Source: Bryobacterales bacterium (GTDB taxonomy: Bacteria; Acidobacteriota; Terriglobia; Bryobacterales; Bryobacteraceae). From it: a stretch of DNA of 45,699 nt. The notes under the pieces were generated by a model. It had not been told where the DNA came from, searched no databases, and was given only the letters and a program-made list of their open reading frames with translations. Position numbers and translations under genes: made by a program. This document shows positions 16,552 to 24,944 of this stretch, piece after piece. The DNA is taken from positions 7,799-53,497 of the forward strand of contig PLRJ01000144.1 of NCBI GenBank assembly GCA_003163855.1, given 5' to 3'. How positions within the stretch are numbered: position 1 is the stretch's first letter; every line of letters begins with the position of its first letter.

Positions 16552-17325
16552 CTAAAAGCGCTTAGCGCGCATTCCGGTCGCCGATTGCAGAGCTTCTATC
16601 AGCCCATTAATGCTGTGGACGGAAGCTTCGGCTGCAACTTCTAAGCCCTGTGCTCTGACAGTTTCTGAGGTGACGGGGCCGATGGTTGCAATGCGAACCT
16701 GCTGCAAGATTTCTGGTTCCACGATGTGCGTGAGGTTATCGACAGCGGATGAACTGGCGAAGGTGACCCAATCGGGCAATGGTTCGCTAAAAACCTGTTT
16801 GGCCCGGGCCGGAGCATCCCATGGCAGTACATTTTGATAAGCCTGTACCACCTCTACTTCAGCGCCGAGTTTACGCAGTTCGGCGGGAACGATGTCGCGG
16901 GTGACAGCGGCGCTGGGAATCAAGATGCGCTTGCCTTGTAACGGGACGCTGTGGAAGGCCTGTACCAGGGCTTCGGCGACATAGTTGTCGGGAGTTACGC
17001 TGACGCGCAGGCCATATTCTTCGGCCACTTCGCGAGTGGCTGAGCCGATGGTGGCCACGCGCGGACGAAACCATTCGCTGGACTCGGGTAATTCGGCCAT
17101 GAAGGAAGTGATGGCGTTGACACTAGTGAAGATGACCCAATCGTATTGCTGCGCATGGGCGGCGGCGGCTTGCAAAGGCTGCTTATCATCAGGCGGGGCG
17201 ATGCCTATCAGGGGCAGCAGGATAGGCTCGGCGCCTAAGGCAAGCAACGGTTCGGCGAGTTCGCCGGCCTGATGGGCGGCGCGCGTAACGACGATGCGCA
17301 AGCCGCGCAAGGCTTTGAGTTTCAT
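16552..17325 (-). CDS. hemD: Uroporphyrinogen-III synthase
   Basis: HemD closes the linear hydroxymethylbilane made by HemC while inverting its last pyrrole ring, giving uroporphyrinogen III, the common precursor of heme, siroheme and cobalamin. The 257-residue length is typical. The sequence diverges strongly in this family, but the two-domain pattern is visible: LRGLRIVVTRAAHQAGELAEPL at the start, YDWVIFTSVNAITSF near residues 64-78, VATIGSATREVAEEYGL, and the second-domain WVTFASSSAVDNLTHI and IATIGPVTSETVRAQGL. Its ATG overlaps the hemC TGA by four bases, so the two are translationally coupled, consistent with HemD acting on an unstable HemC product. Confidence 0.93.
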   Translation of the reverse strand: MKLKALRGLRIVVTRAAHQAGELAEPLLALGAEPILLPLIGIAPPDDKQPLQAAAAHAQQYDWVIFTSVNAITSFMAELPESSEWFRPRVATIGSATREVAEEYGLRVSVTPDNYVAEALVQAFHSVPLQGKRILIPSAAVTRDIVPAELRKLGAEVEVVQAYQNVLPWDAPARAKQVFSEPLPDWVTFASSSAVDNLTHIVEPEILQQVRIATIGPVTSETVRAQGLEVAAEASVHSINGLIEALQSATGMRAKRF

Positions 17326-18230
17326 GAAGCAGCCAGCAGAGCGGCCGCACCGCGTGAGAGCAGCACTTGCGCTACACGGCGGCCGAGGCTCTCCGGCTGG
17401 TCGACCGAACCATTAGCCGACTCCTGCAGCCAGCGGGAGCCATCCGGAGCGACGACCATGGCCAGCAGTTGCAACCCGGCGCCGGATGTTTCGGCGAAAG
17501 CGCCGACGGGAAGCTGGCAACCGCCGCCAAGCTCGGCCAGTAAAGCTCGTTCGCATTGCACGGCAGCGGCGCTAGCCTGATGATGCAATACACGGCAGGC
17601 TTCAGCAGCAGGATCGTGCAGGCGGGTTTGCACAGCCAGCGCGCCCTGGCCGGGCGCGGGACAAATTTGTTTGGCGGTGAAGACTTCGGCAATCTGGTGC
17701 TGCAGGCCCAAGCGCCGCAAGCCAGCCGCGGCGAGGACAATAGCATCGAATTCGCCGATGTGCAATTTATGCAGACGGGTATCCACATTGCCGCGGATGG
17801 GTTGAATGAGCAGATCGGGACGCAGAATGGACAACTGCGCGCCGCGCCGAGCTGAGCTTGTGCCCACGCGCGCCTGTTTGCGAAGTGCCTGCAGCGTAGA
17901 GCCGACCATAGCGTCAAAGGGGCTTTCCCGTTCGGGAATGGCGGCTAGCATCAAGCCGGCCGGCATTTCGGTGGGAAGATCTTTCAGGCTATGCACCGCT
18001 ACATCAATGGTTTCGGCAAGCAGCGCGTCTTCAATCTCTTTGGTGAAGAGTCCTTTGCCGCCGGCCTGCATAAGGGAAGCAGTTTGGAGATGATCGCCGG
18101 TGGTTCTGATGATTTCGATGCGGCTATCGGTACCGGCGCGCTCGAGCCGAGCGGCGATGTGCCGCGCCTGCCATAAAGCGAGTTGGGAGCCGCGCGAGCC
18201 AATGACCAGAGTCTTGGTGGAAGCGTTCAT
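17322..18230 (-). CDS. hemC: Porphobilinogen deaminase (hydroxymethylbilane synthase)
   Basis: HemC joins four porphobilinogen molecules into hydroxymethylbilane in the cytoplasm. The 302-residue product opens with the family signature IGSRGSQLALWQA. It has the catalytic Asp84 in VAVHSLKDLPTE, the Arg-rich cofactor-binding segment VGTSSARRGAQL and RGNVDTRLHKL, and Cys238 in AELGGGCQLPVGAF, which holds the dipyrromethane primer (Cys242 in E. coli). All catalytic residues are present. The start ATG lies four bases after the hemA stop, and its stop overlaps hemD. Standard operon position between hemA and hemD. Confidence 0.97.
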   Translation of the reverse strand: MNASTKTLVIGSRGSQLALWQARHIAARLERAGTDSRIEIIRTTGDHLQTASLMQAGGKGLFTKEIEDALLAETIDVAVHSLKDLPTEMPAGLMLAAIPERESPFDAMVGSTLQALRKQARVGTSSARRGAQLSILRPDLLIQPIRGNVDTRLHKLHIGEFDAIVLAAAGLRRLGLQHQIAEVFTAKQICPAPGQGALAVQTRLHDPAAEACRVLHHQASAAAVQCERALLAELGGGCQLPVGAFAETSGAGLQLLAMVVAPDGSRWLQESANGSVDQPESLGRRVAQVLLSRGAAALLAAS

Positions 18231-18234
18231 CGGT

Positions 18235-19515
18235 TTATCTGTCGCGCAGGCGGAATATACGGCGGACGGCTGTTACCAGTTCGGCCTCGCGTTCCAATCC
18301 GGGTTGTTCGTTGGCGGCCTGGCGGCGCATTTCAGAAATCGGGCCGTGAGCGATTTTGTTGATGATGCCACGCGTCATTGCCTCTAGCGCAGCCTCCTGT
18401 TCGAGATTCAAGGGACCAAGCTTGCCGCGATAGCGCTTCAGATAATCCACTCGGATCATTTCCAACTGCTCCTGCAGGCTAACGATGGTGGGCGCAACGT
18501 CGCGTTCGCGCAGCTTCGCCTCCATCCGGGCAACCTCCTCCGACACAATGGCTTCGGCGTGCTGGGCTAGTTCGCGGCGTGCATTCAGGTTGCGTTCGGT
18601 GAGACGCTGCAAATCGTCCATGTCATAGACGAAAGCGTGCTCCAGTTTTTGAATGGCGGGATCGATATTGCGCGGGACAGCGATGTCGATGAGGAACATG
18701 GGGCGGCTCTTACGCGCATCCAGAGCCTTGCGTACTGTTTCCGGCGTGAGGACGAAAGTTGGTGCGGAGGACGAGGTGATGACGATGTCCATCTCAGAGA
18801 GACGGCGCGGGAAATCATCGTAGTGAATCACCTGGCCATTGAAAATGAGCGCCAGCTCTTGGGCGCGGCTAGCGGTGCGGTTGGTGATGAAAACCTGGCT
18901 TGCCCCGGCGCGCATGAGATGACGGGCGGCGCCTTCCGACATTTTGCCGGCGCCGACGATTAAGACTTTCTTGTTATCGAGTGAGCCGAAAATTTCGCGC
19001 GCCAGTTCCACCGCGGCGTAACTGACGGACACAGCGCTTGAGCCAATTTCGGTTTCAGTGCGGATGCGTTTAGCGACGTTGAAAGCCCGCGTCAACACGG
19101 CGTCCAACAGAGATCCGATGGAACCGTGTTCGCGCGCCTGAGCAAACGCCTGTTTGAGCTGGCCGAGGATCTGCGGCTCGCCAATGATCATGGAGTCGAG
19201 ACTGGCAGCCACCCGGAACAAGTGTCTAATGGCTTCACGTTCCTGGTACAGATACAAGTGCGGGCGCACCTCGTCGGCAGTCAGATCAACGCGGCCCGCC
19301 AGCAAAGCGGTGAATAAAGGCTCGAGCGCAGCCTGATCGTCAAACGCGGCGGTGATTTCAACTCGGTTGCAGGTGGAAACGATCAGCGCTTCTTTGGCGC
19401 CGCGCGCCTGCATGTCCACCAGTGCACCGGGAATCTCTTGTACGGGAAAGGCAAGGCGCTCGCGCAGTTGCAGCGGTGCGGTGCGATGGTTAATGCCTAA
19501 GAGAGCAAGCTTCAT
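18235..19515 (-). CDS. hemA: Glutamyl-tRNA reductase
   Basis: HemA reduces glutamate charged on its tRNA to glutamate-1-semialdehyde with NADPH, the committed and usually regulated step of C5-pathway tetrapyrrole synthesis. The start is ATG 19515 rather than the longer in-frame extension, because the protein then begins with the conserved MKLALLGINHRTAPL and overlaps the upstream gene's stop by four bases (ATGA). The product has 426 residues, near the 418 of E. coli. Catalytic Cys49 is in VSTCNRVEI and His98 in REAIRHLFRVA; SLDSMIIGEPQILGQ is the tRNA/substrate motif, and VLIVGAGKMSEGAARHL near residue 190 binds NADPH. The C-terminal helical dimerisation domain is present. Feedback control by heme is common in this family but not visible here. 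Confidence 0.96.
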   Translation of the reverse strand: MKLALLGINHRTAPLQLRERLAFPVQEIPGALVDMQARGAKEALIVSTCNRVEITAAFDDQAALEPLFTALLAGRVDLTADEVRPHLYLYQEREAIRHLFRVAASLDSMIIGEPQILGQLKQAFAQAREHGSIGSLLDAVLTRAFNVAKRIRTETEIGSSAVSVSYAAVELAREIFGSLDNKKVLIVGAGKMSEGAARHLMRAGASQVFITNRTASRAQELALIFNGQVIHYDDFPRRLSEMDIVITSSSAPTFVLTPETVRKALDARKSRPMFLIDIAVPRNIDPAIQKLEHAFVYDMDDLQRLTERNLNARRELAQHAEAIVSEEVARMEAKLRERDVAPTIVSLQEQLEMIRVDYLKRYRGKLGPLNLEQEAALEAMTRGIINKIAHGPISEMRRQAANEQPGLEREAELVTAVRRIFRLRDR

Positions 19516-20321
19516 CGCTGCCAGAAGCTCCGAAGCCCCAGATGCGTAGCCCAGGTAATGAGCGAGCAACCGAGCACACCGACTGCGAGCCAAGCAAGCC
19601 TGCGACCGCGCCAACCGGCCGATACGCGCAGGAAGATCATGGCAAGATAGAAAGCCCAGGTAAACAGGAAGAAGGCGATCTTAGGATTTGAAATCCAATC
19701 GGTGCCGGTATCGATGAAAGCCCACACAACGCCGGTAATGGTTCCAATCGTAATGAAAACGAAGCCGGTATTCATCGACTGCGTAATGATGCGGTCGATG
19801 GTGGCTAAGGGCGGCAACCGGTTTACTCCCGGGTTCACGCGCTTGTGCTTGAGTTGACGCTCCTGCAGCAGGTAGTAAACGGACGAGATAGCGGCAAAGA
19901 TCAGAGCCGCGTAGCCAAAGAGGACAGTGGCGATATGAACGACCAGCCACGCGCTTCTAACTTGGGGACTGGTCCACGTCGCCACAGGAAACTCTGTTGC
20001 TCCAATTAGCGTCATGAAGAAAACGAGCGGGAACAAACAAACCCCGAAGATAGAAATTCTGTATTGCGTGTGTGTGATGAGAAAGACGACAGCGAGAAGA
20101 AACGCGCAGATAGAACTCGTCTCGTAAAAGTTGCTGATGGGAAGGTGACCGGTCTCCGACCAGAGTTCGACGATAGAGACAAGGTGGAACAGTGTTCCTG
20201 CTCCGAAGGCGATGAGCGCCGGACGGAAGAACGTCGTGCTTCTTCGGAATAGGTAGATCAAGGCGTACAGCAATCCGCACGAATAAAGGGCGGTGGCCGT
20301 CCGCAACCAGAGAACACTCAT
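19512..20321 (-). CDS. CcsA/HemX-like cytochrome c assembly membrane protein
   Basis: An integral membrane protein of 269 residues from ATG 20321, with about eight hydrophobic helices. This start gives the usual opening (MSVLWLRTATALYSCGLLYAL) and has GGAG about 12 bases upstream; the frame also extends 22 codons to ATG 20387. The conserved loop ISNFYETSSICAFLL and the TGTDWISNPKIAFFLFTWAFYLA segment place it in the cytochrome c assembly family shared by CcsA, CcmC and HemX, which handle heme at the membrane. First place in a hemA-hemC-hemD operon matches the HemX position in Bacillus, where HemX lowers HemA abundance. Whether this copy acts in cytochrome c maturation or in HemA control cannot be decided from sequence. 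Confidence 0.85.
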   Translation of the reverse strand: MSVLWLRTATALYSCGLLYALIYLFRRSTTFFRPALIAFGAGTLFHLVSIVELWSETGHLPISNFYETSSICAFLLAVVFLITHTQYRISIFGVCLFPLVFFMTLIGATEFPVATWTSPQVRSAWLVVHIATVLFGYAALIFAAISSVYYLLQERQLKHKRVNPGVNRLPPLATIDRIITQSMNTGFVFITIGTITGVVWAFIDTGTDWISNPKIAFFLFTWAFYLAMIFLRVSAGWRGRRLAWLAVGVLGCSLITWATHLGLRSFWQR

Positions 20322-20463
20322 AGCGGGACTCTTCTCCAGTATAGGAGCCACGAACGAGTGGGTTCCTAAGAGGGTGGCCGCAAGCACGTTGGCTGAAGGA
20401 AAAGTGGTGGCTGTAGTGAGCCACGCAACACTTCGAGAAGGGATTGCTGCTTAACTTGTCTTC

Positions 20464-21192
20464 ATGAGCGAATCGATTAAAAGCAAGCGAGCGTTGGTTA
20501 CCGGAGCATCCAAGGGAATAGGGTTATGTATCGCGCAAGCGTTGAGAGCAGAGAGCGCGGATGTTTTCGTCTGTTCGCGGAGTCAGCGGTCGGTGGACGA
20601 GACAATTGGAACGCTGCAGGAAAAATCTGGCACCGGCAAGATCAGTGGCTACGCGGCGGATGTGAGCGACAGCAAGCAGGTAGAAAAGCTGTTTCAGGCG
20701 GCCGATGAAGCGCTGGGTGGATTGGACATTCTGATTAACAACGCCGGAATCGGCACATTTCGGGCCACTGCGGAACTGCGTGTTGCAGAGTGGGACCGCT
20801 TACTAGGCGTCAATCTTTCGGGGGCGTTTTACTGCAGCCGGGAGGCGCTTGTTCGCTTTAAGCGGGCGGGAGGGGGTTGGATCATTAATATCAGCAGCTT
20901 GGCGGGTAAAAACCCGTTTGCGGGGGCGGCGGCGTACAATGCCTCGAAGTTCGGTTTGAACGGCTTTAGCGAGGCGATGATGCTGGATCACCGCAGCGAC
21001 AATGTGCGTGTCAGCTATATCATGCCGGGCAGCGTAGACACGGAGTTTGCCGGAAAAGCCCTGAACGAGAAGTCAACGTGGAAAATTGCACCTGAAGATA
21101 TCGGGCAGATTGTGGTGGACATACTCAATATGCCCGCCCGGACTTTAATAAGTCGAGTGGAAGTGAGACCTTCTCGCCCGAGAAAAGACTAA
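20464..21192 (+). CDS. Short-chain dehydrogenase/reductase (FabG-like)
   Basis: A 242-residue NAD(P)-dependent oxidoreductase of the classical SDR type. The Rossmann nucleotide motif is TGASKGIG (residues 13-20), followed by NNAGIG (92-97). The catalytic set is Asn118 in GVNLSG, Ser144 in INISSLAG, Tyr158 in AAAYNASKFG and Lys162. Cys37-Ser38-Arg39 after the second strand (VFVCSRS) suggests NADPH preference. The closest recognisable relatives are 3-oxoacyl-ACP reductases, but substrate cannot be assigned from sequence alone. It is transcribed divergently from the hem operon across a 142-base gap that must hold both promoters, and it ends in a 374-base gap, so it is a single-gene unit. Confidence 0.92.
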   Translation: MSESIKSKRALVTGASKGIGLCIAQALRAESADVFVCSRSQRSVDETIGTLQEKSGTGKISGYAADVSDSKQVEKLFQAADEALGGLDILINNAGIGTFRATAELRVAEWDRLLGVNLSGAFYCSREALVRFKRAGGGWIINISSLAGKNPFAGAAAYNASKFGLNGFSEAMMLDHRSDNVRVSYIMPGSVDTEFAGKALNEKSTWKIAPEDIGQIVVDILNMPARTLISRVEVRPSRPRKD

Positions 21193-21566
21193 TTAGGAAA
21201 AAGCCGAGAAGGAAAAACTGCGAGTGGTCTTCATGATTCCCGAACCTTTGACGATGTATGCAGTAGACGCAACAGGGTGATCAAGACAATGGCACCAAGG
21301 TTGCTCTCTGGAAAGCAAGTGTTATTGAAGGCATGTCGAGTTGAAGCCAGGACATGTTGAGCAGCAGCCGACAGTTGTATGGGCCATTGGGTTGTTAAAC
21401 CGGTGGTTGTTGGCTGGGTTAGAACGCCGACCGGAGAGGCAGTAGATCGCAAGCTGGAGGCCGCGCAGGTGGCAACAGTAGTTCGCGCAAAAGGAAGCCC
21501 AAGTGGGCTTTACCAGTAGGTTGTGCCTAGGAATAGAGGCACATCGGAAAAGGAAGGAATAAACAC
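21193..21566. other. Intergenic region before the Clp-like gene
   Basis: No gene is supported. A small perfect hairpin (AAGCCC at 21495-21500, GGGCTT at 21505-21510, four-base loop) lies about 55 bases before the next start and could shape the leader. The ribosome site AAGGAAGGA is at about 21551-21559. The rest shows no clear promoter or RNA fold by eye. Confidence 0.4.
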
Positions 21567-22736
21567 ATGAGCCGGCTCCGGAAAGTCCTAGATCCATCAC
21601 GGACGGGCAAAGACGCAGAATCCCTTGAGCGCACCCTGATGAAACTGATCATCGGCCAGGATGAGGCAGTGGAACAGATTGTAAACATCTACCAAATGTT
21701 CACGACGGGGTTGTCGGCGCCAGGACGTCCAGTCGGGAATTTCCTCTTCCTAGGTCCAACTGGTTCCGGTAAGACTCGAACCGTGGAAGCGACAGCCGAA
21801 GCTCTGGTACATAACCCGCGAGCTGTCATTAAAATAGATTGCGCCGAGTTCCAGCATAGCCACGAGATCGCCAAGTTGATTGGCTCGCCTCCCGGCTATC
21901 TTGGTCATCGCGAAACGCATCCGTTGTTGAGCCAGGAAGTGATAAACCAGCATCACACCGATAGCGTGAAGCTAAGCTTCATCTTGTTTGATGAAATCGA
22001 AAAGGCCAGCGATGCGCTGTGGAACCTGCTGCTGGGCATTCTGGATAAGGCGACTTTAACGCTGGGCGATAACCGCAAGGTGGACTTCTCGCGCGCGCTG
22101 ATCTTCATGACTAGTAATCTGGGCGCCAGCGAGATGAACAATCTTCTTGCTCCGAAACTTGGCTTTAACCGCTGTGAAATGGCAGCGACCCCGAGTGCGC
22201 CGGATGAGCAGATGGCCAAGAAGATGGCGCGAACCGGGGTGGAAGCGGCGCGCCGCAAATTTACGCCGGAGTTCATGAACCGCATCGACAAGACAGTTGT
22301 TTTCAAACCGCTTGGTGAAAGCGAATTGCGCCGCATCCTTGACCTTGAACTGGGGCAAGTGCAACAGCGGGTTCTTTATTCGCCAGCGGAAAAGACTTTC
22401 GTGTTTACGGTTTCCGATGAAGGTAAGAACTTCCTGTTAAGCGAAGGCATCGACGTAAAATTCGGCGCTCGGCACTTGAAGCGTGCTATTGAACGTCTGC
22501 TGGTGCATCCACTATCTAATCTGATGGCGACGAGTCAGGTCTCTGCCGGTGACTGGATTCAAGCCGACTTTGATCCCGAACGCCGTTGTCTCCTGTTTAC
22601 CAAGGAAGCGGAGGGATTGGAGATACACGCGATGGCTAACATGATAGGCGACAGTTTCCGCATGCCTCCGGCTGCCATGGCCGCCAGTGTAGCGCCGGAA
22701 ATGAAGACGGTATCCGCGAAGTCTTCCAAGAAATAA
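21567..22736 (+). CDS. Single-ring Clp/Hsp100-type AAA+ ATPase
   Basis: A 389-residue protein that corresponds to only the second ATPase ring (D2) of ClpA/ClpB/ClpC, without N-domain or first ring. The D2 elements are complete: Walker A GPTGSGKT (63-70), pore loop GYLG (110-113), Walker B FILFDEIEKA (138-147), sensor 1 TSNLG (182-186), Arg finger Arg239 in FTPEFMNRIDK, and the sensor-2 Arg in GARHLKRAIER near 320. An LGF tripeptide at 198-200 sits just where ClpC and ClpA carry their VGF/IGL loop for docking ClpP. It should therefore form an unfoldase hexamer, possibly feeding a peptidase. A 50-residue low-complexity Ala/Met/Lys tail follows the fold. No peptidase or adaptor gene is adjacent. 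Confidence 0.88.
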   Translation: MSRLRKVLDPSRTGKDAESLERTLMKLIIGQDEAVEQIVNIYQMFTTGLSAPGRPVGNFLFLGPTGSGKTRTVEATAEALVHNPRAVIKIDCAEFQHSHEIAKLIGSPPGYLGHRETHPLLSQEVINQHHTDSVKLSFILFDEIEKASDALWNLLLGILDKATLTLGDNRKVDFSRALIFMTSNLGASEMNNLLAPKLGFNRCEMAATPSAPDEQMAKKMARTGVEAARRKFTPEFMNRIDKTVVFKPLGESELRRILDLELGQVQQRVLYSPAEKTFVFTVSDEGKNFLLSEGIDVKFGARHLKRAIERLLVHPLSNLMATSQVSAGDWIQADFDPERRCLLFTKEAEGLEIHAMANMIGDSFRMPPAAMAASVAPEMKTVSAKSSKK

Positions 22737-22743
22737 GTTGAAA

Positions 22744-22775
22744 TAGGGGGAGTTTTACGATACCCGCTCCCCCTA
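22744..22775 (+). terminator. Hairpin after the Clp-like gene, probable terminator
   Basis: TAGGGGGAG at 22744-22752 and CTCCCCCTA at 22767-22775 form a perfect nine-base-pair, GC-rich stem with a 14-base loop, eight bases after the stop codon. The following CTTTGGATATATT is only moderately T-rich, so it may act with or without Rho. Confidence 0.6.
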
Positions 22776-23252
22776 CTTTGGATATATTGGTCCGCATCAA
22801 TCCGAGGGACTTGCGGACAACGCGTGTCAAGAAGTTGAATGCCTCGGTGAAGACGTGCCCTTTGAAACCCGCGCCGGTGGCAGCACACCACACTTTACCC
22901 GGCTCGTGGGCTTGAGAACCAACCCTTCGAAGTATTCCGAACCCGGGATGAGCATGGTGCCCATCTACGTACGAGTTTCCCCAATCTGCGGTGCGGAAGC
23001 GGCCGTGACTCTCCTTCGGGATTTCGCACCGAGTCGATAACCTAGCTGGTTGCACCTTGCAACGACACCCTGGCCTCCCAAAAGTCTGGAGAAGTGGCTC
23101 CAGAGCCAAATTGAAAGGTTCTGGAGTTTTGTCTGTCCAATGACTGTTGCGGCGTGTTCCCTCTTCGCCGGGTGATCTGACGCCTGCCTTGTACAATTTT
23201 GGCCCTAGAGCAACACCTCTTCCAAGCGCAGGGTGGGCCGAATTTACCCGCT
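22776..23252. other. 477-base stretch without a convincing gene
   Basis: The stretch separates the Clp-like gene from the convergent two-partner secretion operon. A minus-strand frame (about 22636-23196) has a partly natural-looking run (GHVFTEAFNFLTRVVRKSL), but it overlaps the end of the Clp-like gene and the terminator hairpin and shows no ribosome site. It may be a gene remnant. Nothing else is supported. Confidence 0.4.
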
Positions 23253-24914
23253 CTAATAAGCGACTGTCAAGCCCAAGTCGATGAAGCTATTACGGGCAGC
23301 AGCGTTGGTGCTTGGGAGTTGGATCAGCGCTCGGCCATAACTTATGTGCGCGGTAATGTTGGACTGCATTTCGTAACGCAGGCCGGTGCCGAGGCTGGAA
23401 GCGGATTCCGAGTTAACCTGTCCCGCGAAAGCCTGGACCGCCTGCAAATGGCCATAGTCCCAGAAGGCATAGAGCTGAAATTCACCCAGGCCGCGCTCTG
23501 GAAATGGCTTATAGGCGGGCGATCGTAGTTCGTTAATCATGACAATGCCACGGTCGCCGGCGACGGAGTTAGGATCGTATCCGCGCAACAGGTCGGGACC
23601 GCCGGCGGTGAGCTTTTCTGTGTAGAGCAGATTAGCGGAAGAAGTTTGGCCGAGAAAGCGAAACGCGTAGACGGCTTTGGCTGGCAGTTTGGTGAGGCGA
23701 GTGAAATCCGATCGCCAATAGAAGTAGTGCGCGCTTGCGCCGAAGATGCCGCTCTGGCCGAAGCCGGGTTGAAAGCTGGTGTTCTTATTGTTAGGCGAAA
23801 GGCCTCCGGGGCTGAAGACCAGCTGTGTGGTAAGGGATGACGAGCCCCATTTGTCGATGAGGCTGGCAGCATAGGCGACCGGGAACTGATCGATTTCGGA
23901 GGTGTTGCGGGAGACTTGCGTGCCTCCGAATGCAAGATTGTTGTTGGTGCTTTTGAAATCGTAGCCAGCCTGCAGAGTCTGCATGAAGCGGGTGGTGCGG
24001 TGGAGGCCGAGATTGTAGCGGAAGCTGGCCTGCCCGCTCTTGCCTATAAAGCCGAAGTCGGCGCCGATGTTCGGCACGGCGCGCTGATAGTCGCCAAAGA
24101 TGGAGATGCTGTCGTGGGTGCGCACGGGTATGCTCCAGTTCAGTGAGTTGCTGAGGAAGGAAGCGCCGGCAACGCCGCGGCCGGAGAACAGGTTGTCACT
24201 GGCGCTGAACTGATAGGAAAGCTGCTGGTCGTGCCAGAAGGCGTTGCCCCACGTTGCGCCAAGGTTCCAGCGACTGCGCCCGGTGACGGCGGTTCCGCTG
24301 TTGTCGAAGCCCGCGTAGGCGGTGACGGGGAAACGATCCTGCGTGTTGAGTATGACATCGGTGTAGCCGGGCTGGCTGGAAGGCTGATAGACCAGGTCGA
24401 CGCGGCGGAAAGGGCTGGAGTTGACGGCGTCCATCTGGTTTAGCAGGAGTTCAGAATCGATGGTATCGCCGTGATGAAGGCTGATGGGCGCGCTGACTGC
24501 TTGCTCAGAGAACCAATGGTTGCCCTGCACGCGTACTTCGCCGACACGGAACTCGTTGACGACGATTTGGATGACGCCGGTGGTAACGTCCTGTTCGGGA
24601 GCGACGACGTCGACCAGGGGATGGTTCAGCTGTTTGTAGAAGGCGGAGACTTTGCTGGTGATTTCGGTGAGGTCTTTGAATGTGAGCGGCTTCTTGAGAT
24701 AGCCGGTGAGTTCGTCGTAGAAGTCCATGCGATTCAGCATGGGGACCTTGACGAGCGAAATGCCGTCACAGATCACGCCGCCTTTCCGGATGTCTTGCTG
24801 GTTGGAGACGAAAACAAGGCCCTTGAGCGAGGGCACGATGACGAAACCGTCGCGATCAGACGGAGCGCCGCACAGCGTGGCGGCCACCATGAGGGAGAGT
24901 AAAAGAGGTTTCAT
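23253..24914 (-). CDS. Two-partner secretion outer-membrane transporter (TpsB, FhaC/ShlB type)
   Basis: A 553-residue outer-membrane beta-barrel that secretes the large exoprotein encoded just upstream. Residues 1-17 are a signal peptide (PLLLSLMVAATLCGA). A POTRA region follows (about 60-195), recognisable by YLKKPLTFKDLTEITSKVSAF and IQIVVNEFRVGEVRVQGNHWFS. The rest is a 16-strand barrel with alternating aromatic strands. The conserved VRGY/F element that reaches into the pore is LLRGYDPNSVAGDRG (near residue 455), and the final strand ends in an aromatic residue (LTVAY), as barrel assembly requires. Length agrees with FhaC (584) and ShlB (557). The gene starts 30 bases after the exoprotein stop on the same strand, forming a tpsA-tpsB operon. 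Confidence 0.93.
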   Translation of the reverse strand: MKPLLLSLMVAATLCGAPSDRDGFVIVPSLKGLVFVSNQQDIRKGGVICDGISLVKVPMLNRMDFYDELTGYLKKPLTFKDLTEITSKVSAFYKQLNHPLVDVVAPEQDVTTGVIQIVVNEFRVGEVRVQGNHWFSEQAVSAPISLHHGDTIDSELLLNQMDAVNSSPFRRVDLVYQPSSQPGYTDVILNTQDRFPVTAYAGFDNSGTAVTGRSRWNLGATWGNAFWHDQQLSYQFSASDNLFSGRGVAGASFLSNSLNWSIPVRTHDSISIFGDYQRAVPNIGADFGFIGKSGQASFRYNLGLHRTTRFMQTLQAGYDFKSTNNNLAFGGTQVSRNTSEIDQFPVAYAASLIDKWGSSSLTTQLVFSPGGLSPNNKNTSFQPGFGQSGIFGASAHYFYWRSDFTRLTKLPAKAVYAFRFLGQTSSANLLYTEKLTAGGPDLLRGYDPNSVAGDRGIVMINELRSPAYKPFPERGLGEFQLYAFWDYGHLQAVQAFAGQVNSESASSLGTGLRYEMQSNITAHISYGRALIQLPSTNAAARNSFIDLGLTVAY

Positions 24915-24944
24915 TGAATTGATCCGGGCAGCCGCGGGCAGCGA

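Noticed and set aside
19516..19614. Longer HemA with a 33-residue N-terminal extension
   Set aside because: The extension lies inside the ccsA-like gene, is rich in Arg, Ala and Cys, and the family begins at the internal Met, which gives a four-base overlap.
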